From NCBI GenBank assembly GCA_023260735.1, contig JALQUL010000076.1, positions 1-10,956 of the forward strand: a stretch of 10,956 nt of DNA, read 5' to 3'. Under the pieces are notes generated by a model. The model saw only the letters and a list, made by a program, of their open reading frames with translations. It was not told the DNA's origin and ran no database searches. Positions within the stretch are counted from its first letter, which is position 1. Each line of letters begins with the position of its first letter. Both the position numbers and the translations under genes were made by a program. The DNA comes from Limnohabitans sp. (lineage in GTDB: Bacteria > Pseudomonadota > Gammaproteobacteria > Burkholderiales > Burkholderiaceae_C). Positions 1 to 5,559 of this stretch are shown here, piece by piece.

Positions 1-24
1 AGTTAACAATTCATATTTGTATTG

Positions 25-2103
25 TTATTTTTGAGTAGTCGCTTTTGATTTTTTATTTAAACTTTGTTCAAGTATCAAAATTTCTTCTTTGAGTTGTCGC
101 CACCGTATAAGCTGTTGTGGGTCGTGGCTTGCTTGCCTAATCGCTTCAGTTTGTTGAATTTTTAATTCATCAATTTGAATTCGTGCCAATAAATCATGTA
201 GCTCTATTTCTAGTTCTGTAGGATCAGTATCAATCAATTCATTTTGCGACATTAGTTGATTTGCAAAATGACTTAAAGGGCTTTCTTTTAAGGCAATTTG
301 TAGTGCACTCCAAGGTTGTGGTCCAAAATTATGAAACTGTGCATCCATCCAGTTAAGTAAAGCACCATGAGAACCTGCCATATGGCACAAGGTTTGATGT
401 TCTTCCGTGCTCAGTTGACTCCACACAGCAGATTGACTCAGCAAGAGTCGGAGCAAATGATCGGCCCTACTAGCTGGAATGACTCGACCTTTTAAAGGTA
501 ATTGAATGATTTTATTTTTTTCAAATCGACCTTTTTTCCAATTGGAAGCCGATTTTTGCGTGTATTGTTGATATAGCTGTGGCTTGTTTACAGAGTCCTC
601 AATTTGACTTGAATCCTGGGCATAATAATCAGCATTGTCATAAGAAGAGTCGGGGGGTATATTGCCATAGGGTTCGAAGGAGTCTTTTTCGGTGTGGTTT
701 CGATGATGAGTATTTACACTAGCCCTAGGTTGATGGTGTACCTGCGATTGCATTTTGAGTTGCCATAAATCAGCTAATTGACCTTCGCTGAGTTTTATAA
801 TTTGCGCAATCTCTGCGATTAACTGACGTTTTAATACGCCATCAGGTAACTCTGCCCATAAAGGCAGTGCATTGCTGGCCATTAATGAGCGGCCTTCAGC
901 AGAAGATAAATCGCAATTTTGACTGGCTGTATCAATTAGAAAACGACTGAGCGGAACGGATGCTTGTACTAAATTTTCAAATGCCTCAGTGCCATTTTCA
1001 CGAATAAAACTATCGGGGTCGTGTTGCTCGGGTAAAAATAAAAACTTAGCACTACGAATATCAGTGGCAAAAGGCAAAGTTGCCTGCAAAGCTTTTACTG
1101 CAGCCCTCTGACCAGCACTATCGCCATCAAAACTAAAAATTACTTTGTCAGAATAGCGATAAAGTTTACGAATGTGTTCGCTAGTACAAGCGGTGCCTAA
1201 AGTGGCTACAGCATTGGCATATCCCAATTGAGCTAATGCCACTACATCCATATAACCTTCGGTCACAATAATATAATTTTTCTCTCTGATTGCTTCTCTA
1301 GCCTCGAATAGCCCATACAGTTCGCTACCCTTGTGAAATACAGCAGTTTCTGGGGAGTTTAAATATTTAGGTTTTTCATCTCCAAAAACCCGCCCCCCAA
1401 AGCCAATGGTTTCGCCTTTAATATTGCGAATTGGAAACATAACCCGATCTCTAAATCGGTCGTAACGTTTATTTTTTTGATCAGCTGAAGCTACGGCTGT
1501 GTTGAGTTGAGTAATTGTGCCTTCAATCTCTAAGGAGTGATCAATTACTAAGCCTGAATCGACCAAGCTCGTGTGACTGTAGTCGGGAAAAATATTGGCC
1601 AAAAAACGCCAGCCACTTGGTGCATAACCTAAGCCAAAACGTGCTGCAACCTTACCTGTTAAACCACGACTTTCCAAATATTGAATTGCTTTGGGAGAGG
1701 CTTTTAATTGTTGTTTATATGCAAGTGCAGCTTTGCTTAAGACCTCATTAAGACTGTGTTGTTTTTCTTTAATTTGGACAATTTTGGCAATTTCTTGGGG
1801 TGATCGATCTTCTTGTGGTACTTGCATACCGAGCTTTTGAGCAAGGTCCTGTACCGCCTCTACAAAATTCAAGCCCAAATATTCCATTAAAAAACTGATC
1901 GCATTACCGTTTTTACCACAACCAAAACAATGGTAAAACTGTTTACTAGGACTGACAGTAAAAGAAGGGGATTTTTCATTATGAAATGGACATAAGCCCA
2001 TTAAATTGGCGCCTCCTTTTTTGAGTTGCACATGTTGGCCCACGACATCAACAACATCTGTTCTTGAAATGAGTTCTTGAATAAAGTCGTTAGGAATAGC
2101 CAT
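25..2103 (-). CDS. dnaG: DNA primase DnaG
   Basis: Synthesises the short RNA primers for lagging-strand DNA replication, working with the DnaB helicase at the fork. The 692-residue product has the full bacterial primase order. An N-terminal CHC2 zinc finger has ligands C38, H41, C59 and C62. The RNA polymerase core contains RYDRFRDRVMFPI (about 213-225). The TOPRIM fold has EGYMDV (acidic E282) and DGDSAG (D326, D328), the metal-binding acids of the active site. The C-terminal part (about 545-692) should be the helicase-binding domain. It is about 110 residues longer than E. coli DnaG (581). The excess sits mainly in a polar, probably disordered linker (about 450-540), with a smaller insertion near 187-212. 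The ATG at 2103 gives the expected family N-terminus, although no clear Shine-Dalgarno precedes it. The gene follows the 97-residue gene by 57 bp and may share its transcript. Confidence 0.98.
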   Translation of the reverse strand: MAIPNDFIQELISRTDVVDVVGQHVQLKKGGANLMGLCPFHNEKSPSFTVSPSKQFYHCFGCGKNGNAISFLMEYLGLNFVEAVQDLAQKLGMQVPQEDRSPQEIAKIVQIKEKQHSLNEVLSKAALAYKQQLKASPKAIQYLESRGLTGKVAARFGLGYAPSGWRFLANIFPDYSHTSLVDSGLVIDHSLEIEGTITQLNTAVASADQKNKRYDRFRDRVMFPIRNIKGETIGFGGRVFGDEKPKYLNSPETAVFHKGSELYGLFEAREAIREKNYIIVTEGYMDVVALAQLGYANAVATLGTACTSEHIRKLYRYSDKVIFSFDGDSAGQRAAVKALQATLPFATDIRSAKFLFLPEQHDPDSFIRENGTEAFENLVQASVPLSRFLIDTASQNCDLSSAEGRSLMASNALPLWAELPDGVLKRQLIAEIAQIIKLSEGQLADLWQLKMQSQVHHQPRASVNTHHRNHTEKDSFEPYGNIPPDSSYDNADYYAQDSSQIEDSVNKPQLYQQYTQKSASNWKKGRFEKNKIIQLPLKGRVIPASRADHLLRLLLSQSAVWSQLSTEEHQTLCHMAGSHGALLNWMDAQFHNFGPQPWSALQIALKESPLSHFANQLMSQNELIDTDPTELEIELHDLLARIQIDELKIQQTEAIRQASHDPQQLIRWRQLKEEILILEQSLNKKSKATTQK

Positions 2104-2160
2104 GGATGCACAAATTACTGTCGAGTATCGTAGTTAAAGAATAAATAATGGGTAAAAAAC

Positions 2161-2454
2161 TTATTGAATACTGAGTTTTAGTTTGGCTTTTTCCAGCCAA
2201 GTTTGTAGAGCTTTGTATATTTCGGTTTGGCTAAAAGAGCAACTTTCTTCAGAAAAAGCAGCCCCAGCTTCTAATCGATCAAGCAAACCTTGTAACACTT
2301 TTGCATACTGTTGCGGTAGTTCGGTGCATTGTAAACATAAGTCCATAGCTTGTTGGCTAAACACTGGAATGCTCACTTCACCATCGGTTAATTGAGCCAA
2401 TATTTCTTCGAATAGACAAATTGAGGACTGAGCGCTTGTATATTGCAATGACAT
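2161..2454 (-). CDS. Conserved-looking hypothetical protein upstream of dnaG
   Basis: I do not recognise this 97-residue protein. It has no signal peptide or membrane segment, is rich in Gln, Leu, Glu and Ala, and reads as mostly alpha-helical and probably cytoplasmic. Four cysteines are present (C13, C40, C43, C72), two of them as CLQC at 40-43, but there is no complete zinc-binding motif. The ATG at 2454 has a good ribosome binding site on the minus strand, AAGGGG at 2465-2470, about ten bases ahead. A promoter candidate lies further upstream at 2522-2551. It ends 57 bp before the dnaG start on the same strand with no terminator between, so co-transcription with primase is likely. That position suggests but does not prove a link to replication or the cell cycle. 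It is not the GatB/YqeY-domain protein or rpsU often found ahead of dnaG. Confidence 0.75.
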   Translation of the reverse strand: MSLQYTSAQSSICLFEEILAQLTDGEVSIPVFSQQAMDLCLQCTELPQQYAKVLQGLLDRLEAGAAFSEESCSFSQTEIYKALQTWLEKAKLKLSIQ

Positions 2455-2521
2455 GAAAACTTTTCCCCTTACAAATATGAGATAAATGAGGCGAAGTGAA
2501 GTGGTAAGTTAAAGAATCTTC

Positions 2522-2551
2522 CTTATAACTACACGCTGATCATACTGGCTA
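2522..2551 (-). promoter_or_regulatory. Candidate sigma-70 promoter for the 97-aa gene and dnaG
   Basis: On the minus strand, TAGCCA (2551-2546, four of six matches to TTGACA) and TATAAG (2527-2522, five of six matches to TATAAT) are separated by 18 bp. This places a start point near 2515, about 60 bases ahead of the ATG at 2454. The -35 region overlaps a direct repeat of TACTGGC. Prediction by eye only. Confidence 0.4.
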
Positions 2552-2559
2552 GTACTGGC
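2543..2559. repeat. 10-bp-spaced direct repeat TACTGGC at a promoter
   Basis: TACTGGC occurs at 2543-2549 and again at 2553-2559 on the plus strand, a spacing of one helical turn. It overlaps the -35 box of the candidate minus-strand promoter. It could be a tandem regulator site, but two short copies may also be chance. Confidence 0.3.
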
Positions 2560-2620
2560 AAAGTTTTTTTTAAGGTTTTTTCTTGACACAATGAAAAAAT
2601 AATTTGTTTTGGAGTGTTTT

Positions 2621-2803
2621 ATGTATAAAAGTTTTACAAGTCTTGTGAAGCTAAGTTTGTTTATGGCAATTTCACAAGTGGTGCTTAATCATTTTGCACA
2701 AAGTTTATCATCAGAAACTACACAACAGCGCATTTCTTGTCAAAAAGAACCTGATAGGTATTGGAGTGAAAATAGCTGTCAACTTAGAAAAAAGCCAATT
2801 TAA
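2621..2803 (+). CDS. Small putative exported peptide, 60 residues
   Basis: Function unknown. The ATG at 2621 is preceded by GGAG (2611-2614) with six bases between, a good ribosome binding site. An upstream in-frame TTG at 2609 is less likely because it lies before that site. The product starts MYKSFTSLVKLSLF, with a lysine-containing start and a hydrophobic stretch to about residue 25, like a signal peptide; cleavage near FAQS (25-28) would be plausible. The remaining ~32 residues are polar and hold two cysteines 13 apart (C40 and C53), which could pair after export. The last codons form the left arm of a strong hairpin terminator, so the gene and its transcript end fit together. No convincing promoter was found: TTGACA at 2583 has no -10 box at proper spacing. 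Real gene probable, not certain; alternatives are a leader peptide or a chance frame. Confidence 0.5.
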   Translation: MYKSFTSLVKLSLFMAISQVVLNHFAQSLSSETTQQRISCQKEPDRYWSENSCQLRKKPI

Positions 2804-2828
2804 CTTTTTGATAGTTCAATTGGCTTTT
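2788..2828. terminator. Bidirectional intrinsic terminator between convergent genes
   Basis: AAAAGCCAATT (2790-2800) pairs perfectly with AATTGGCTTTT (2818-2828). The pairing extends inward by four base pairs after one mismatch (AACT with AGTT), leaving a seven-base loop. On the plus strand the stem ends in TTTT, closing the small peptide gene. On the minus strand it ends in a run of six T (complement of 2788-2793), closing the dehydrogenase gene that stops at 2838. The left arm overlaps the end of the peptide coding region. Confidence 0.85.
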
Positions 2829-2837
2829 AAAGTGAAA

Positions 2838-3614
2838 TTAACGTGGTGCTAAACGAATAGCGCCATCAAGTCGAATGACCTCGCCATTTAACATGTCATT
2901 TTCAAATATATGCGTGGCTAATTTGGCATAATCTAAGGGTGTACCTAAACGCGATGGAAACGGCACGCTAGCAGCCAAAGAATCTTGTACTTCTTGTGGC
3001 ATACCAAACATCATGGGAGTACCAAAAATACCTGGAGCAATTGTCATATTGCGAATACCGTTACGGGCTAAATCTCTGGCAATTGGTAAGGTCATGCCTA
3101 CTACACCACCTTTTGAGGCACTGTAGGCAGCTTGGCCAATTTGACCGTCATAAGCTGCAACAGAAGCAGTTGAAATCATAACACCGCGTTCGCCAGTGGC
3201 TTCAGGTGTATTTTTGCACATAGCATCTGCAGCCAAACGAATCATATTAAAAGAGCCAATTAAATTAACAGTAATAGTCTTGTTAAACAAAGCAAGGCTA
3301 TGTGCTCCATTTTTACCAACTGTTTTCTCAGCTGGTGCAATACCAGCACAATTAACCAAGCCCATTAATTTACCCATAGAAACCGCTTGTGTTACCACTG
3401 CTTGACCGTCAGCTTCTTGGCTCACATCACATTTCACAAAAGCTGCAACACCTTCTTGTACTGCGTTGAGTTCGGCGGCCAATGCCTGACCTTTTTCAAC
3501 TTGTAAGTCAGCAATAACTACTTTGCCACCTTTGCTTACCAACATGCGAGCAGTACCCTCGCCTAAGCCAGAGGCTGCACCTGTTACGATAAAAACTTTG
3601 CCAGCGATTTCCAT
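2838..3614 (-). CDS. SDR-family 3-hydroxyacyl-CoA dehydrogenase (HSD10-like)
   Basis: A short-chain dehydrogenase/reductase of 258 residues, close to the usual family length. It most resembles type-2 3-hydroxyacyl-CoA dehydrogenase, which oxidises short-chain 3-hydroxyacyl-CoA, including 2-methyl-3-hydroxybutyryl-CoA from isoleucine, with NAD+. Visible motifs are the nucleotide-binding TGAASGLG (11-18), D36 after the second strand (favours NAD over NADP), NCAG (88-91), N117, the catalytic S151, and YSASK with Y164 and K168. The C-terminal stretch from PFPSRLG (218-224) to NGEVIRLDGAIR (243-254) is characteristic of the HSD10 branch and argues against FabG. AGGA lies seven bases before the ATG at 3614. 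It has its own promoter and a palindromic operator upstream, and ends at the shared terminator. A role in branched-chain amino acid or short-chain fatty acid breakdown is inferred from the family. Confidence 0.93.
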   Translation of the reverse strand: MEIAGKVFIVTGAASGLGEGTARMLVSKGGKVVIADLQVEKGQALAAELNAVQEGVAAFVKCDVSQEADGQAVVTQAVSMGKLMGLVNCAGIAPAEKTVGKNGAHSLALFNKTITVNLIGSFNMIRLAADAMCKNTPEATGERGVMISTASVAAYDGQIGQAAYSASKGGVVGMTLPIARDLARNGIRNMTIAPGIFGTPMMFGMPQEVQDSLAASVPFPSRLGTPLDYAKLATHIFENDMLNGEVIRLDGAIRLAPR

Positions 3615-3661
3615 TTTTGAGTCCTAAAGAGATAAAAAATTAATAAAAAACTTGAAGCACA

Positions 3662-3676
3662 AGACTTATTAAGTCT
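3662..3676. repeat. Short inverted repeat overlapping the dehydrogenase -10 region
   Basis: AGACTT and AAGTCT form perfect six-base arms around ATT. The repeat covers most of the proposed -10 box and the likely start point of the dehydrogenase transcript. It could be a second operator or a small hairpin at the start of the 5' leader; it may be incidental. Confidence 0.35.
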
Positions 3677-3700
3677 AATTGACGTTTACGTAAACGTCAA
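3672..3700 (-). promoter_or_regulatory. Sigma-70-like promoter of the dehydrogenase gene
   Basis: On the minus strand TTGACG (3700-3695, five of six matches to TTGACA) is followed after exactly 17 bp by TAGACT (3677-3672, four of six matches to TATAAT). Transcription would start near 3665, leaving a leader of about 50 bases before the ATG at 3614. The -35 box is part of the palindromic operator, so a bound protein should control this promoter directly. Confidence 0.6.
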
Positions 3701-3701
3701 T
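3678..3701. promoter_or_regulatory. 24-bp perfect palindrome, probable operator
   Basis: The half-site ATTGACGTTTAC is followed immediately by its exact reverse complement, a 24-bp palindrome with no mismatch. It covers the -35 box and the whole spacer of the dehydrogenase promoter. Operators inside the spacer are typical of MerR-family regulators. The ACGTTTACGTAAACGT core resembles, from memory, sites of LiuR, a MerR-type regulator of branched-chain amino acid catabolism in proteobacteria. That fits the HSD10-like product. The regulator is not in this window, and a TetR-type repressor is also possible. Confidence 0.65.
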
Positions 3702-3737
3702 AACTTGGGGATGATTTTTTAATCAGCATCTAAGTTG

Positions 3738-4739
3738 TTAAATAAAATAAAAGTGGGTTTTAAAGCTTTCAGTTGCTTGGACTAAAGCGCTACTAATACC
3801 CGCCTCAAAAGCCGAATGTCCCGCGTCTTCAATCATTTTAAAACGTGCGCTTGGCCAAGCTTGATGCAGTCGGTAAGCGGAAAAAGGAGGGCACACCACG
3901 TCATATCGACCCTGCACAATAACCGCTGGTAAATGTTCGATTTTGTGAATATTATTAATTAATTGATCATCGGTTAAAAAAGCTAAATTTTTAAAATAGT
4001 GTGCCTCTAGGCGACCTACACCAAGAGCAACGGGAATGGACTCAAAGCTGTCAGCCACTTCTGGATGAGGCAATAGATGTAAGCAACTGCCTTCATATTT
4101 GCTCCAGTTTTGAGCAGCAGGAACATACACTTCGGGGTCCTCACTAAATAGTCGTTTACTATAAGCGCTTAATAAGTCATCCCTTTCATTGAGTGGAATG
4201 TGACTAACAAATTGTTCATATTGGGCTGGATAAAACCATTTAATTTGATATAAAAACCAATTAAATTCGGCTGCTGTACATAAAAAAATACCTCTCAAAA
4301 CAAAGCCTGTGCATTGTTCAGGGTGTGCTTGACCATAAGCGAGGGCTAGAGTGGAGCCCCAAGAACCACCGAATACCAGCCATTTTTCAATAGATAACAT
4401 TTGTCGAATGGTCTCGATGTCTTGAATAAGAAGTTGGGTAGTATTGTTTTTGTATTCGCCCAATGGACGTGATTTACCTGCCCCTCTTTGATCAAATAGG
4501 ATGATTCTGTAGGACTGTGGGTCAAAAAATTGCCTATGTTGAGGTGCTAAACCTGCCCCTGGTCCTCCATGCAAAACGAGCACGGGAATACCATTAGGAT
4601 TGCCACACTCTTCCCAATAAAGAGTGTGAAGTTCATCTACAGTTAAATAACCACTTCGATAGGGCTCTATTGCTTGAAATAAGGGGCTATGAGTGTCAGT
4701 CAATGAAGAGTGACTTGAATAATGCGTGCTTGTTTTCAT
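3738..4739 (-). CDS. pip: Proline iminopeptidase (alpha/beta hydrolase, peptidase S33)
   Basis: Removes N-terminal proline from peptides in the cytoplasm. The 333-residue product has the family layout: HGGPGAG (57-63) forming the oxyanion region, DQRGAGKS (83-90), the nucleophile elbow GGSWGS with S126, the acid D280 in GRYDVVCPP, and H308 in DAGHSAFE. These give a complete Ser-Asp-His triad. The conserved family N-terminal motif (here FQAIEPYRSGYL, 21-32) is preceded by about 20 extra polar residues. No Shine-Dalgarno is evident before the ATG at 4739, and no internal ATG offers a better start, so the exact start is less sure than the rest. The gene is divergent from the autotransporter. The dehydrogenase downstream has its own promoter, so these two are probably not one operon. 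Confidence 0.95.
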   Translation of the reverse strand: MKTSTHYSSHSSLTDTHSPLFQAIEPYRSGYLTVDELHTLYWEECGNPNGIPVLVLHGGPGAGLAPQHRQFFDPQSYRIILFDQRGAGKSRPLGEYKNNTTQLLIQDIETIRQMLSIEKWLVFGGSWGSTLALAYGQAHPEQCTGFVLRGIFLCTAAEFNWFLYQIKWFYPAQYEQFVSHIPLNERDDLLSAYSKRLFSEDPEVYVPAAQNWSKYEGSCLHLLPHPEVADSFESIPVALGVGRLEAHYFKNLAFLTDDQLINNIHKIEHLPAVIVQGRYDVVCPPFSAYRLHQAWPSARFKMIEDAGHSAFEAGISSALVQATESFKTHFYFI

Positions 4740-4889
4740 ACTGGGAATGATTTCATTAACTAGCTAAGGAAACTAAAGCATAACTTGCTCTGCCTACTAG
4801 TGTATCTGACGAGTCAAAAAATTGGGGTGATTTTTAGGTCTAGATCAATCAATTGAGTCCCCTATTCGCTACTAGGAGTGGCGCTATAG

Positions 4890-4910
4890 ATTTTGCATTA
4901 GGTGCAAAAT
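4890..4910. repeat. Inverted repeat ATTTTGCA-n5-TGCAAAAT
   Basis: Perfect eight-base arms flank the five-base loop TTAGG. No T-run follows on either strand, so it is not a standard terminator. A regulator-binding site or an RNA hairpin in the leader of a longer transcript is possible. Confidence 0.45.
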
Positions 4911-5054
4911 AAATTAGCCTGCGTTCGTTAAATTAGAAACGCTCTATTTTTTAAGCTACGAAGAACATGAGCCTAATTGCAACACACAAAACGAATCATT
5001 TTTAATCAATAAGCAGTAGTGATGCGTTAAAAATTAGCCATTTTGGTATTCACT

Positions 5055-5087
5055 AAAGTACAAATTATGAATACTTTTAGAAGTATT
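5055..5087. repeat. Overlapping inverted repeats upstream of the autotransporter
   Basis: AATACTT (5070-5076) and AAGTATT (5081-5087) form a seven-base stem with loop TTAG. The upstream AAAGTA (5055-5060) can instead pair with TACTTT (5072-5077). The two stems share bases and so are mutually exclusive. This may be a regulator site or a switching RNA structure if transcribed. The AT-rich context makes chance pairing fairly likely. Confidence 0.35.
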
Positions 5088-5349
5088 TTAAAAATTGTGT
5101 ATATACCGTATTTCGTAAAATAATACTCAATTACAAGAAAACAACATTTAGTTAAATTTTTTTATTTCAGTTAATTTATTTTTATTAATGATGTAATGTT
5201 ATATTGAAATTTGATTATACTTTATTAAAAATTAATCAATTCTTAAAATGAAAAAACTATTATATTTGATAGTATATTAAATACTAAAAATTAAATATTT
5301 TATTAAGTTACTAATATATAAGTTAATTTTTGTAAAACCTTAACACATC

Positions 5350-5559
5350 ATGAATAAAATATATAGCAGTGTCTGGAATGAATCACTTGGTGCATGGGTT
5401 GCCGTATCTGAGATTGTTAAGGGTCATCCCAAGTCACAGTCCATTGGAGTAGTAAAAGTTGCTAGGAATGCTCGATTGGTCAACTGGCCAATCGACTATT
5501 TATTTAAAGTTTCTGGTATTTTTTTGGCTTGTTTTACGTTTTTACAACCAAGCTTTTCG
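5350..5559 (+). other. Extended signal peptide (ESPR plus Sec signal)
   Basis: Residues 1-70 of the autotransporter. The first ~25 residues match the ESPR consensus (MNKIY, W, N, LGAWVAVSE), found on large type V secreted proteins and thought to slow inner-membrane transit. A basic stretch (K36, R39, R42), a hydrophobic core and the SFS cleavage site follow. Confidence 0.9.

Larger units (their letters stand above)
4740..5349. other. AT-rich intergenic region between divergent genes
   Basis: This 610-bp stretch has no convincing gene on either strand. It must hold the promoters of pip (minus) and the autotransporter (plus), but no pair of boxes stands out clearly. It contains several inverted repeats: ATTTTGCA/TGCAAAAT (4890-4910), GCGTT/AACGC (4921-4942) followed by a T-run, and overlapping hairpins at 5055-5087. 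GCGTT followed closely by an AAATTAG motif appears twice (4921-4936 and 5024-5037). From about 5040 onward the sequence is extremely AT-rich, as is common ahead of surface-protein genes silenced by nucleoid proteins. A small RNA cannot be excluded. Confidence 0.6.

Noticed and set aside
5..26. AACAAT/ATTGTT inverted repeat as the dnaG terminator
   Set aside because: Arms are short and A/T-rich, it overlaps the stop codon, and no T-run follows on the minus strand.
2583..2588. TTGACA as a -35 box for the small peptide gene
   Set aside because: At 16-18 bp spacing the sequence reads GTTTTG-like, not a -10 box; the nearest AATAAT is only nine bases away.
3712..3737. TGATT/AATCA hairpin after pip as a terminator
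   Set aside because: The five-base stem has one G-C pair and no T-run on the minus strand.
4740..5349. CRISPR, tRNA or insertion-sequence remnant in the large intergenic region
   Set aside because: No regularly spaced repeats, no cloverleaf-like sequence, and no terminal inverted repeats or transposase fragment could be seen.
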